From assembly GCA_030159075.1 (NCBI GenBank), contig BROG01000345.1:558001-622000 (forward strand): a DNA stretch of 64,000 nt, given 5' to 3'. Position 1 is the first letter of the stretch; every line of letters begins with the position of its first letter. The notes under the pieces were generated by a model. The model was not told the DNA's origin. It did not search any database and saw only the letters and a list, made by a program, of their open reading frames with translations. The DNA comes from Atrina japonica. Its lineage: Eukaryota; Mollusca; Bivalvia; Pterioida; Pinnidae. A program made the position numbers and the translations under genes. Below are positions 38,901-46,477 of the stretch, piece after piece.

Positions 38901-40509
38901 AGACATAAACAAAATGTTGGAATTGCAAAGTCATAACTTAAAAGCACATTGCAAACAAGGGAATAAAGTACCGTACTAGCAAACGTTTTGCAGACTGAGA
39001 CTAGGCCATAATGACTAGGGTTGTACATTGAACCTGATCACGAAGCGCAGCCATTATTCGGATAATGTGAACTCCACAAAGTGATAGATATGCTGGGATA
39101 GAGTAAAATATATAGCACATAGATTCAAATTAAATTTTAACACCAAGGAAACAGTCAGCCACTCAATATTTTATTTAGAACAATGAGTCAGGAACATTAA
39201 TCCCTTTGGGGCTTCTGCCGTGTTGCACCCGCCAAAAGGATTAACTGAACATGTAAAACTGTTGATGAATGCTTTCACCCTCTCCATGGGTTTACCCATG
39301 TATTATTATTTATAGATTTAAAAGATCAAATAAGCATATCAACAAATATCAGACATCAGCGATAAGAAATAGATGGATAAAACAATGGCTAAACAGCTGT
39401 GAATATGTCACAGCATCTTGCTACAAAGAAAGTCTATGGGAGGACTTCTGCCCCCGATTTTACCAAAAAAAAAAAAAAAAACGAAAGAAAGTTTGGCCTA
39501 GAACCACAGGTATGCTTATTTAGACATATTTCTTCAGTGATAGAAAAGACTATGAGTATGACCGCTTTGCCAGTTGAGATGATTGTGTGATGTAAACAAG
39601 TTGCCATTCAAGAACAGGTGAAAATTACATGTCAGTCAGAAAAAACAGGTTATATTTCAGTTTAAATTTTTTAAACTTTTTTCTTACTTGTTTTGATTCA
39701 AAGAAAAATATGTCTTAGAACTGACAGATAACCAGCTGATTGACTGCCACCCAGGTATTTAATTACTTTAACTCATCAATGCCTGAAAAACAATGGACTC
39801 TTCTGTAAATCAATGGCTTAGGCCAGTCCAAATGTGTCTTTAGGGGTGAACAAGTTAAGTCCTCCTGAAGCCAGTCTGTCTACAGAGCTGAAATTTTCCT
39901 GAATTAAACTATGAGGGCTTAAGTTGTGAAGGGATCCTGGCAGAGGCAACAGTAAAGTGCACCATAAGAACAGCCCAAGACATAATCACCAACGGGGTTA
40001 TTTAATCATGCAGACACTGTATGTTATACCTTATTTTCAAACACTGCTAAATTACACCCCTGGGTGTAACAACAGTATTCGGCGCACTGCTCCCCTGTAA
40101 CTTCTGAGAATGACTTCAGGTAGAAAGCACCACTTGATAAAGAAGCTTTTGATCTAATTATCAAGTTGTCGCTCGAGTTGTACAAGCAACGATTGCCAAG
40201 GCTGTCTACCCTTGATAATGACGGTTGAACTTTTACATTATTCGGCTGATCATCACTTTTTACATAATTGTGCTCATCAAGCTTATTAGCTTTGGCTGCT
40301 GTCTGTGTTGATGTTGCGGTCAGTACAGGGGGTATCCTCGTTTTCGGCTCTTCGTCATCAGAACCTTTTTCGTTTGGTGATACACCTAAACGTTTTTCAA
40401 TATACCGCCAAATACCAGAATTACTTAAATATTTGTCCAGTTCATCTGGTTCTTCTTTCTTGGCTGATGTAATTACCAAGATGAAGCATAAAAACAGCAA
40501 CCTTTTCAT
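7297..40509 (-). CDS. MANSC / EB-EGF / LDLa / FN3 single-pass membrane protein, LRP11-like (10 exons, whole gene span)
   Basis: Exons in transcript order are 40509-40030, 38021-37799, 17189-17070, 15623-15486, 13103-11742, 10547-10497, 9777-9706, 9167-9036, 8652-8494 and 7682-7297. All junctions have GT/AG and keep frame (first intron phase 0, all later ones phase 1), giving 1040 residues. Order: signal peptide (1-16), MANSC (about 108-189), Thr/Pro linker, six-Cys EB/EGF-like module (241-274), LDLa (278-319), disordered Asn/Gly/Tyr-rich region with poly-Thr (321-774), charged linker, FN3 (816-912), Thr/Ser/Pro stalk, transmembrane helix (about 991-1010) and a 30-residue tail ending NGMYL. 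It is probably a cell-surface receptor or adhesion protein; ligand and pathway are not readable from sequence. MANSC plus LDLa and a short tail is the LRP11 plan, but vertebrate LRP11 has a PKD domain where this has FN3, so orthology is inference. Additional cassette exons in the long introns cannot be excluded. Transcript ends are not defined. Confidence 0.88.
8494..8652 (-). CDS. Exon 9: fibronectin type III domain, C-terminal half
   Basis: Residues 860-912 contain the FN3 tyrosine corner, LEPDTNYTISIRAYS (Leu880, Tyr886), which is a near-diagnostic motif, followed by the last strand ITVLTDG. Asn885 in NYT is a glycosylation sequon. Acceptor is a run of T ending CAG, donor AATG|GTAAGA, phase 1 on both sides. 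Confidence 0.92.
9036..9167 (-). CDS. Exon 8: fibronectin type III domain, N-terminal half
   Basis: Residues 816-859 begin GPPQNVRI and contain the conserved core Trp of FN3 strand B (VIVEWDPSEASP, Trp835) and strand C (MAYSVDIQK). Acceptor TTTTTTTCAG, donor TTACA|GTAAGT, phase 1 on both sides. FN3 domains are often split near the middle by an intron, as here. Confidence 0.9.
9706..9777 (-). CDS. Exon 7: 24-codon charged linker exon
   Basis: This 72-bp exon, phase 1 on both sides (acceptor AATTTCAG, donor CCAG|GTTTGT), encodes GDQPSKEEPKKEQQSSKF and a few more residues. It ends in Arg-Pro-Gly, which leads directly into the FN3 start GPPQNV. Like exon 6 it is Lys/Glu-rich linker. The donor GTTTGT is weaker than the neighbours'. 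Confidence 0.78.
10229..10459. mobile_element. Pogo/Tigger-like MITE, 231 bp, in intron 6
   Basis: The ends are CAGCAGAATCTCGTTAT and, read inward from the other side, CAGTGGAATTTGTTATC. TA dinucleotides flank both ends. This is the CAGT...AA-CTCG type of end typical of pogo/mariner-derived MITEs. No coding capacity. Confidence 0.65.
10497..10547 (-). CDS. Exon 6: 17-codon charged linker exon
   Basis: This is a 51-bp micro-exon in phase 1 on both sides (acceptor TTTTTCTAG, donor GATG|GTAAGT). It encodes the charged linker DKVKEELPKKTETDSKD. No fold is expected. It is supported by good splice sites, frame and similar composition to the next exon. It may be an alternative cassette. Confidence 0.75.
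11742..13103 (-). CDS. Exon 5: 454-residue disordered Asn/Gly/Gln/Tyr-rich region with poly-Thr
   Basis: A single 1362-bp open frame runs between an AACAG acceptor and a GGAG|GTATAT donor, phase 1 on both sides. It has no recognisable fold. Residues 321-567 are rich in Asn, Gly, Gln, Pro, Tyr and Met with prion-like runs such as YDQYQQQPGLYSNQ. Residues about 567-603 are almost all Thr with Lys, Gln and Pro, a likely O-glycosylated mucin-like segment. Next come an acidic stretch (DDMDYDEDNSG) and basic, Gln-rich sequence. A Tyr-rich end follows (YPYKWTDYNGDYYYPDYSDQ). The length of the open frame in otherwise stop-dense DNA and the matching phases show it is coding. The symmetric phase would let it be skipped without breaking frame. 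Confidence 0.88.
13104..15485. other. Intron 4
   Basis: No exon-like sequence of the receptor family was recognised apart from a small MITE at 13476-13578. The rest is unremarkable AT-rich sequence. Confidence 0.6.
13476..13578. mobile_element. Pogo-like MITE, 103 bp
   Basis: It starts TA-CAGTGAAGCAG and ends GACCAGTTTCACGG-TA. The interior pairs with itself around GATACCATCC / GGATGGTCTTTC. It belongs to the CAGTGAAGC family also seen at 20850-20990. Confidence 0.62.
15486..15623 (-). CDS. Exon 4: LDL-receptor class A repeat
   Basis: This symmetric phase-1 exon of 46 codons carries one complete LDLa module. It has six cysteines (278, 285, 297, 304, 310, 319), the Phe283 core position, the Cys-Ile pair at 297-298 and the acidic calcium cage in CADESDEQSC (Asp312, Asp315, Glu316). 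LDLa repeats fold around calcium and bind ligands or basic partner surfaces. One exon per module is the usual gene structure of the family. Acceptor TGTTTAAACAG type on the minus strand; donor CCAG|GTAATT. Confidence 0.93.
15624..17069. other. Intron 3
   Basis: AT-rich intronic sequence with nothing recognised. Confidence 0.6.
17070..17189 (-). CDS. Exon 3: six-cysteine EB/EGF-like module
   Basis: This symmetric phase-1 exon encodes 40 residues (235-274). Six cysteines at 241, 249, 256, 261, 263 and 274 have the spacing C-x7-C-x6-C-x4-C-x-C-x10-C with GYKPKFGFC at the end. This resembles EB modules and the C-terminal half of EGF-like domains of invertebrate extracellular proteins. Acceptor TTTTCTAG, donor A|GTAAGT. 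No calcium-binding EGF consensus is visible. Whether it should be called EB or EGF-like needs a profile comparison. Confidence 0.85.
17344..17500 (-). mobile_element. Pogo-like MITE (CAGTAAAACTTG family)
   Basis: It contains CTATATAAAGACAACCTCCC and TATAAAGACTGCTTTTGTTG, which are the reverse complement of the copy at 24054-24229. The ends TAGTAAAACTTGC and TATACACTGTA are worn. Confidence 0.7.
17505..20260. other. Intron 2, proximal unannotated part
   Basis: No gene or clear element. About 18390-19330 contains GGCGCC-rich and gapped inverted words that may be an old, worn repeat, but I could not define ends. Confidence 0.45.
20262..20583 (+). repeat. Dispersed repeat family R1, copy A
   Basis: It begins AAGTGTGTTTGTGAAACACA, followed by AATGCCCCTGGTC. 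It runs through CTTACAGTCTAAGTTTGGTT and a (GACA)n run, and ends CAGGTCGGGGCATAAAA. The copy at 23641-23937 matches over its whole length. No coding capacity. Confidence 0.85.
20850..20990. mobile_element. Pogo-like MITE, 141 bp
   Basis: Ends are TA-CAGTCTAACCTGTCT and AGACAGGCTTCACTG-TA, i.e. inverted repeats with a TA target site. The interior repeats GGTCTCTCAAGA. Confidence 0.78.
21418..21526. mobile_element. Near-palindromic MITE, about 110 bp
   Basis: GTGTATTTATTGTCAATATG through GGTGACAGATAAAT is repeated in inverse order as ATTTATCTGTCACC through CATATTGACAATAAATGC, around a loop of about 20 bases at 21466-21482. It could fold into a long hairpin. Confidence 0.75.
21968..22405. repeat. 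Minisatellite, 35-40-bp unit, about 11 copies
   Basis: Units read CTCAAGTGTGACAATTAACA, TCACAGGATATACACAG with small variations. Higher-order pairs occur near 22140-22340. Confidence 0.92.
22410..23640. other. Intron 2, unannotated stretch
   Basis: A reading frame at 22959-23222 starts with a hydrophobic segment (MRMLIICIVSFISCLHAF) but continues with no recognisable sequence, and I see no splice context. Nothing else was found. Confidence 0.4.
23641..23937 (+). repeat. Dispersed repeat family R1, copy B
   Basis: It matches 20262-20583: GATGTGTTTGTGAAACACAA at the start, CTTACAGTCTAAGTTTAGTT in the middle and CAGGCCAGGGGCATAAAAA at the end. The (GACA)n run of copy A is (ACAC)n here. Confidence 0.85.
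24054..24229 (+). mobile_element. Pogo-like MITE, 176 bp, complete
   Basis: TA target, then CAGTGAAACTTGTATC at the left and GCAGGTTTTACTG at the right, then TA. The right TA at 24230-24231 is shared with the start of the large inverted-repeat element. Confidence 0.85.
24232..24420 (+). repeat. Left inverted repeat and GC-rich subterminal array
   Basis: After the 43-bp terminal repeat, copies of GCCGCAGTTTGCGATG-like words occur at about 24344, 24375 and 24402. Confidence 0.85.
26019..26270 (+). repeat. Internal duplicated segment D1, copy A
   Basis: The stretch with CAAGACCGCAGACCAAAGC and TTACATAACAGGGACAAAAT matches 27765-27990 at moderate identity. A second matching block lies at 26855-26935 (copy B 28862-28950). 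Confidence 0.7.
26401..26542 (+). mobile_element. SINE copy (family S1), 5'-truncated
   Basis: It starts in GTCACAGTAGGTGTCGGCAT and ends ACTGAAATATTCTTTAGTGG then GACGTTAAACAACGATAAAC. It shares all blocks with the copies at 55226, 59898 and 47213. Confidence 0.85.
27195..27385 (+). mobile_element. SINE copy (family S1) with possible tRNA-like head
   Basis: GTCATGGATTCAAACTTC resembles an RNA polymerase III B box. It is followed by the S1 body CCCGTGTCACAATAGGTGTC and a truncated GACGTCTCCAT. The 3' tail is missing. Confidence 0.6.
27765..27990 (+). repeat. Internal duplicated segment D1, copy B
   Basis: GAAGACCGCAGATCAAAGC and TTACATAACAAGGACAAAAC match copy A at 26019-26270. A run of about 18 C precedes it. 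Confidence 0.7.
28220..28418. mobile_element. MITE with TIR CATAGGCGTCGG and 5-bp duplication CATTA, copy 1
   Basis: Ends CATAGGCGTCG and CGACGCCTATG are exact complements. CATTA is present on both sides (28215-28219 and 28419-28423). The interior has C runs and the repeat GTGTGTGTTTTAAGTTGGTT. Confidence 0.82.
28681..28838. mobile_element. MITE of the same family, copy 2, 5-bp duplication ATATA
   Basis: It starts CATAGGCGTCGGAACCGGGG, ends TTGCTTCCGACGTCAGTG (a worn right end), and is flanked by ATATA at 28676-28680 and 28839-28843. Confidence 0.75.
29284..29322 (+). mobile_element. Fragment of tRNA-derived SINE (family S2)
   Basis: GGTTTACTTGCGGGAGGCCT then GTGGTCTCTCCCCGGGTA matches the body of the SINE at 61143-61375. 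Confidence 0.6.
29931..29988. repeat. (GA)n microsatellite
   Basis: Direct run of GA dinucleotides with a few A/G interruptions. Confidence 0.95.
30596..30825 (-). repeat. Right inverted repeat and GC-rich subterminal array
   Basis: Four to five copies of CAGCCGCAATTTGCGATG-like words lie at about 30602-30700, then a second inverted GC-rich segment, then the 43-bp terminal repeat. Confidence 0.85.
30836..30900. mobile_element. End of a pogo-like MITE
   Basis: CAGTCTAACATCGTTTATCC begins four bases after the right TA of the large element. It resembles CAGTCTTACTTCGATTATCC at 37233 (minus). The other end was not located. Confidence 0.5.
31288..34462 (+). mobile_element. Degenerate hAT transposon, ZNF862-like, 3.2 kb
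   Basis: Ends are CAGTGCTCGAC and GTCTAGCACTG, i.e. short hAT-type inverted repeats. CTGTC is present directly outside both ends (31283-31287 and 34463-34467), a 5-bp duplication rather than the usual 8. Just inside each end lies a diverged direct repeat of about 65 bp with GGGCAAGT words (31321-31389 and 34373-34437). The interior is a broken transposase. Confidence 0.85.
32015..34020 (+). pseudogene. hAT transposase (ZNF862/TTF-zinc-finger type), broken
   Basis: Pieces in three frames line up as one transposase. First a basic N-terminus (MSLFRFGFVSSKKR), then a TTF-type zinc finger (MFCSACTEF...H) to about 32305. The RNase H-like catalytic core runs about 32510-33250, with the first Asp in FGLMVDGGTD, the second in HFGSDGASV, and CVAH. 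The C-terminal hAT dimerisation block (PLSTSCVERGFSAVRRIK, with the catalytic Glu) ends at 34020. Frame breaks lie near 32306 (A run), 32505, 33248, 33415 and 33497 (A run), so no active product is expected. Confidence 0.88.
34707..35735. repeat. Diverged tandem duplication, unit about 615-660 bp
   Basis: ATTAGTGGTATCCGAATACG at 34719 recurs as ATTAGTGGTATCTGAATATG at about 35330. TTAGCTGAACTTCTTTTTAA at 34861 recurs at about 35465. GATTCGATCACTGTCTAATT recurs with one or two changes at about 35495. The blocks keep order and spacing. Confidence 0.8.
35736..37798. other. Intron 2, distal part
   Basis: Mostly featureless. At 36715-36895 inverted CCACAACACA/TGTTGTGGC words may be a worn MITE. 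At 37104-37233 a pogo-like MITE end (CAGTCTTACTTCG on the minus strand, flanked by TA) is visible. Confidence 0.45.
37799..38021 (-). CDS. Exon 2: end of MANSC domain and Thr/Pro-rich linker
   Basis: A polypyrimidine-poor but clear acceptor (TTTTTACAG) joins in phase 0, so the protein reads CNLAVFENK then DENNCYLFNC. This is exactly the MANSC continuation, where a conserved Cys-Tyr-Leu-Phe-x-Cys follows the LAVFE strand. Cysteines 165, 170 and 176 complete the domain. Residues 190-234 form a Ser/Thr/Pro/Gln linker (PTTKQPTTTAPTPPP) likely to be O-glycosylated and extended. The donor is ACAG|GTAAGT, phase 1. The next exon is 20.6 kb away. Confidence 0.9.
38022..40029. other. Intron 1
   Basis: Contains one MITE of the TTAACTCATCAA family at 39766-39862 and a 16-A run near 39465. 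No further exon recognised. Confidence 0.55.
39766..39862 (+). mobile_element. MITE family M3 (TTAACTCATCAA ends), copy 1
   Basis: It runs TTAACTCATCAATGCCTG through AACAATGGACTCTTCTGTAA to GGGGTGAACAAGTTAA. It matches copies at 55561-55652 and, inverted, 62524-62624. Confidence 0.72.
40030..40509 (-). CDS. Exon 1: signal peptide and first part of MANSC domain
   Basis: The ATG at 40509 opens 160 codons. Residues 1-16 (MKRLLFLCFILVITSA) are a clear signal peptide, which decides the start. Residues 17-105 are charged and Ser/Thr-rich with no fold visible. The MANSC domain starts at Cys108 and has the family core: Ser-rich turn followed by GAFYLKSF, then EQCAEYCCYTQGCNLAVFE at 140-158. There is an N-glycosylation site at Asn111. 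The donor after the AAG codon reads GTATAA, intron phase 0. The MANSC domain (motif at N terminus with seven cysteines) is known from animal membrane and extracellular proteins such as HAI-1, LRP11 and MANSC1. Confidence 0.9.
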
Positions 40510-42822
40510 ATTGACTACTGTGACAAGTCATTTACAAACAAAACATGGCTTCTTCCCACTTATACACATGCGTAAGCGGAACTATCCACTTCAAAATACA
40601 GATTATTATTAAACAAACAGAACGAATAGTCCTTGTATGTAAACGAATTATCGGGTCATAATTCATTATCTGAAACATAGAGAAAATATCTTCAGACATA
40701 CTGAATTAAAAAAAATCCATTTAATGAAATACTTTTGGGGGATTAACAGTTATATTGGCGGATCTAGAGGGGATAACGAGGTTGAACCCTTTGGATTTGG
40801 TATTTTGAAGTTGAAAATTTATTGAAGTTTCTTTATATTAACATGGAATTAAGTCAGTGATGTGCTTCATATCTTAAAAGTTTAATTCAGCCAAAAACTA
40901 CAGTTCTCTGAGCACCCTTTACGCATTGCTCTTGTAGGTGTTGTGCGGTTTACTGCAACTCATTTTATTTTGGGGATATAAAACATGATTCACGTTCTGT
41001 CAATTTAGAAGCGATAATTTGGGGATAAAATATATAATGTCTGGAACCTGTGGGTTTTAAAACTTACACATAATTTTTCTGTGGAGCATACCCTGCGCCA
41101 CTGGAAAAACCACGATTTGGTGTCTGCCTGGGAGAGCTCGGCTAGAGAATGACTCATCGGGTTTCCAAAGTTGGATAACTCCAAAAGTATTTTGGGAGCA
41201 TACTCCCAAACCCCTACTTCTCGGTGAATTTTACTTCATTTTTCAACCCATCAAAGTAATATCTATGAAAGTTTAAACATATCCTGATTCAGCGTTTAGA
41301 AGCTGGCCTCTTGGGACTCGTGAAATTAAAAACAAAAATCAGAAAAGCATACACAGACCCCTAGCATAAAGTTTGTCGCTTGTAAAATTCGAAACTACCA
41401 TGGGACATACACCCGAACTCATAGCTTTTAGCTTTAATGTCTGCAGAATATTTTCTTTCTTTTTCGAAAAATACAATTTAGTCTCTCAAGTCTTGTAAAA
41501 TTATAAGGAAGCATACCCCCGGACCCGGCACCAAGGTAGTTTACCGGTCAACAAGGGATACTTACTCATCCGTGGCACCTGATCCCACCTCTGGATTTCC
41601 GACAGAGCCTGTGTTCGAACAATATTCACCAGATTTTCAATATATATCCTGGACATCCTGAAGATTTATACTTTAGTATATCGGTAACGGTTACATATTT
41701 TAAAGAGACATTAAAATTTGTATTCCGCAAAACCTATCAGTACTACAAAACTAAAACAATGGAATTTCATAACAAAACATACACAGATCTTTCAAACTTT
41801 AATGGTCAATGGTAAAAGATGTACTGAAATTTAATAAGAGATGACTTTGTAATATGATTTTGCGAAAAGTTTTTATATTGAATTCCAGAGAAGAAATGAA
41901 AAGTTTTCTCACGTTTGTCACCCTGCCGTAGCCACGTTTTGAATAGTTCGAAAGAAAACTTGATTTTACGTAATGTTTCAAATTTAGTCATTAGTTGTCA
42001 TTAGTTGTCATTAATCTTTGTCCAAAGTTGTCCAATCGAAACAAAAATTCGGAAGTCGGGTTTAAAGACTCTACTAATAAATTTTCCTTAATCATGACAT
42101 CAATTATTCAGACATAACGTGTGTTGTGTATGTGACCCTTATGTTATCCAAAGCCGAAATATAATATCAGCCTTGCTAAGATATAATTTTTACTTTCTAA
42201 TATTAAAAAAAAAAAATTCTAATGTGAAAAATCAGTTGATTTCTTAATATCAAAATTATTTATTAATATTAGAAAATAATAAAATGAATTAAATACCAAC
42301 AACCTACATATATGCACAAAAACCTCTGAATTTTATAGATTTATAATAGAAATAATACAAGTTTCGGTAGTTCTTGGCGGCACTTTCCCTTTTCTTTGCT
42401 CTCATCAATCTCTTGTTCCGAATTATTCTTAACAATTTATCCATTTATTCATATCGATAAATTAATTATTTTTAAAATTCATTTATCATTTTATACCTGT
42501 TATTTACTAGATTTACGGCCGAATTGCCGTTTCAATATTTAAACAAAAACTCTCATTGCAATGAGTTTTCAAAATTATCACATGTAATATGATGTACACA
42601 TTCATTATTATTATTATTTTTTAAAGTGTTATAGATATTCGATGAGTACGAGTGAGCCAATTGATGGGTACGAATGAGCCATTTCATTCGAATATGGGTC
42701 AGCCAAAATGGGTACGACTCAGCCAGAAAAAATATATATTTTAAGTTAAAATAGGCAATAAATTCCCAAACGGCTTGCAGACGAAAGTGACTTTACTTCT
42801 ATTTTTTTCAATATTGAAAAAA

Positions 42823-42907
<85 letters not shown>

Positions 42908-43314
42908 GTCAAAACAACAACTGTGACAAGTTCTACATTTATGTGAATAAAATGCCCCGAACCCGACAGGCAACTCTGACTTATCTATAAGAGAGATTCC
43001 CTGTTACATATATATAAGAAAACAGGGAATAAATTCACCAATGGTTTGCCATACACATGGAAGAGTTATAACAGGCAGACCTTTTTCGATTCGGTCATTT
43101 AAATCTGTAATTTCTACAATATATCGAACGTAAACATTGCGCATTTAGATAATGTGAGTAAACAAAATATAGTTCAAATGTGATAACGTGTCGTATCTAT
43201 TACCTTTATCGTACCATTTTAAACAAGATATAAAACCTGTTTTGTAATATGATATTAAACACTTATGAATGTTAATATTTCATTTTCATTAAAATAATAG
43301 CGGATTGATTTGTT
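40510..43314. promoter_or_regulatory. Intergenic region between the two divergent genes
   Basis: The receptor gene starts leftward at 40509 and the PPP1R14-like gene runs rightward, so this 2.8 kb probably holds both promoters. No TATA box or CpG-island-like stretch is obvious. It includes a possible dispersed repeat at 40754-41560 (GGCGGATCTAGAGGGG; GGAGCATACTCCCAAACCCC) and a (TA)n tract. Confidence 0.4.
42832..42902. repeat. (TA)n microsatellite
   Basis: About 35 uninterrupted TA units. Confidence 0.97.
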
Positions 43315-43328
43315 TCTAGGGTCACGAT

Positions 43329-43667
43329 ATGAACGTAAAGGCCCGTACAGGCAAGAGTGTCGGCTTTTACAAAGTTATGGCGACATACACAGAAGCAAGC
43401 TATCCCACTCAAGTGGAATCATACAGACCCACAACGCAGTCTGGGAATATACAAAAACCTGCGTCATCTTCAAGACAAAATTCTGCGGATTCAAATTCTT
43501 CAAGAGGACATGTTAGCTTCACAAATAAAAATAAGGAAGAAGAAAAAGAAAAACGTCAAAAATACTTAACGGCAAAATATGGACAGCATCAAATGATGTT
43601 AATTCGTAAAAGATTGGCAGTAGAAGATTGGTTATATGAAAATTTAAGGGATTTATACGGTTGTAAG
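43329..43667 (+). CDS. PPP1R14 (CPI-17/PHI-1) family PP1 inhibitor, N-terminal exon (partial gene)
   Basis: 113 codons are open from the ATG to a donor (TGTAAG|GTAGGC). Residues 1-66 are Ser/Thr-rich and not recognisable. Residues 75-113 (KRQKYLTAKYGQHQMMLIRK, then RLAVEDWLYENLRDLYGC) match the conserved start of the PPP1R14 PP1-inhibitory domain. That domain has a phosphorylatable Thr in (V/L)T(V/A)KY, followed by a helix with RL-x-x-E-x-W-x-x-x-x-L-x-x-LY. The equivalent of CPI-17 Thr38 is Thr81. In vertebrates, phosphorylation at this Thr turns the protein into a potent inhibitor of PP1 and myosin phosphatase. TTTGTTTCTAG lies just upstream (43304-43314), so this may be a second exon following a non-coding one. 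The exon end after YGC fits the vertebrate exon boundary. Later exons were not found up to 64000. Confidence 0.82.
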
Positions 43668-44077
43668 GTAGGCAACTTTTTTACAAAAATTTATAGCCTG
43701 TAACTTTGGATTAATAGATTGTATGTCATTTATTTGTGCATATTTTTTACTTTAATATTTTCCATGGCATAGGTCGCTCTCTTTTGATTTTTTTTTATTC
43801 CAGAAAGGCTTTTTTTGCATATGCACAGTATATAAGTTTCATATGTTATTTTTGTTTTAGAATTAAACTGTTTTAAATGTATTTATAAGTCCGTATAAAA
43901 TGTCACAATGTGGCAAAGCTGTTCTTTTGACATTTACTTTAATGTACAAAGTATTAAGTTGTATAACAACCGTTATAGTTTTACTGCAAGTTTAAAGACG
44001 CACAATATATTGTGTGTAAATTTCACCTGAGTGTAAAGTTGAATTAAAATGTTATGGGGAACTACAAATGTAATACA

Positions 44078-44079
<2 letters not shown>

Positions 44080-44148
<69 letters not shown>
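44080..44148. repeat. (TA)n microsatellite
   Basis: About 34 TA units. Directly followed by GGTGGATCTAGAA, the same word that opens the repeat at 40754. Confidence 0.95.
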
Positions 44149-44150
<2 letters not shown>

Positions 44151-45310
44151 TGGATCTAGAATTTTTTGAAAGGGATTGGCCTGGGAAACCATTGTCTAAC
44201 TCCAGAAATTAAATTGGGAGAGTTTTATCCCAAATGCATTTAATGGACAGACTGTTTAGACACCACCACACTATATTGAGCTCCAGCAAATACATATCAC
44301 TTACAAGATCTATGCAATGGGAAGGGACCAGACATTTTTTTATTTTAAAAGCACTGAGAGGTGGTGTTTTCTGGGTTCCAGATGCTAAAACTCAAACATA
44401 CAATGTAATTTATCCTCCCTGGAGTACATCACTGAATAAATGCCATGTTAAAAGAAACTTCAATGGTCTTTCATTTTTACTTATATATATATATAAAATA
44501 TCCAACTAGTTCAGTGTTTCTTGTACAGTGAGTGTTGACAAATTCAAATTCAATGAGACTTGGATCATAACACTAACTTTTAATTTTGGGTTTTTATACT
44601 TAAAATAAATATCTCCTTGTATGAGGGAATATATTATTTTAATTAAATCAGTTGTTTACCTACTGTTTCCTGTGTCATATACATGTATATTTGCTGAGGG
44701 ATTAATTTTGTATGTCCAGATGGGAAATGAAAGCATTTTGAACAAGTTGATTGTTTTACCTTATGTGGTCATTGAACAAATATGACCATCTGGTGTTGGA
44801 ATTATGGGCCCAACTGATATTTGCATGTGAAGTCTATTCACTCTGATTGATCAGCATATAAGTGGACTTTGACCCACAAATATAAACAATTAATTTTCTG
44901 TCTATATAACTTTAACATGATACTTAATGAATGAATCAACGATGTTTTCAATTCTTTCCTTGGTCATACACAAATTATAATAATAACACATGTATATGTT
45001 GATTAATATATGTATATGTAATATGTGGGTTGTGGGGTGTTTGTTTTACATGCAGTCTTTGACAGAAAACTAGAACTTTAATAATAACTGGACAAACATG
45101 TACATGTATTTGATAGATGATACTGTAGTGACAAGGATTTGTACACCTATTGTTCTTGACTTTATATGATTTATCTTTGACCTGAGAATGGAATAGTTTA
45201 CATAAGCAGAAGTAAAAGTAATCTCTAAATGCATGTAAATGTACATTATACTTTACTATATGTGCATCAGCATGTACATGTACCTTCTAGGAGATCTAGT
45301 GTAGATTGCC

Positions 45311-45423
<113 letters not shown>

Positions 45424-46477
45424 AGTTATCAAATATTTATATATCAATATGTTAACTTTGATATAGTCTCATGCCAGTCATTCATGTTAGTGTTAAGTCT
45501 ATTGTGTTTGCAATTTAAGTTACGTGTACAGGCATGAGTGGTGTTCCTATACATGTAAGTCTGATGGGTGATTAGAGTCTAAATTATGTTTTAATAATTA
45601 CTCATATGAGATCTATTATGATGTCATTAATGGTATTTATTCAATCACGCTCACATGCAGGTAAAACAATATAATCCTGTCTTTTCTTAATGAGGAATAA
45701 AGACTTTGGTATTACATGTACCTGTATGTTTATATTTATGAGAAAAAGGTTCATGGTACATATACTGTACATAATGTATATAGAGTTATAGACATGTTTA
45801 TGTGAGTCAGAAAAAATGTGTGAACTAGACAATTGTCAGATCAAAACCAACAAAATAACATGTGACCAATACAACAAAAGATCATGTACATTTTAAGTCT
45901 AGCCTACATGCATGTACATTGTAAGTCTAGGCCTACTTTGAAGTGTCCATGTTTTAAAGGGGCATTAGCTCAAGCTGTAAAAAAAAATTCCCCTTTTTTA
46001 CTACTTACATGTAGATTGATAGACAATAACTAAAAAGAGATATACAGACATATAAACATTCTTAAATTCCTATATATTTTGTGAAAATTGCTTGAAAAAT
46101 CCAGGTTTGACACTTTCGATTGCAATTGATTAACTTAACCTTACTATTTGTATATACATGTATGAATACCACACTGGATCTGACCTTATTTTCACAAAAT
46201 ATATAATTATGGTAGGAATATAAGATTTTGTACAGTATGTATGCCAATGTATGTCTCTTATTTGTTATTGTACATCAACTGATCAAGTACATGTAGTAAA
46301 AGTAGAAAAAAAATATAAATAATTTTTTTGTAAATACAGCAAATGTCCCTTTAAATTAAAGCACATACAAGGTGAATGAAGGCACAGATTTTTACCAATG
46401 CAAGCTTTTCTTGCATCTCACTCTGAGTGATATAAATATGAAATGTATGTCAATAAATTTAGATTGATATACATGTA

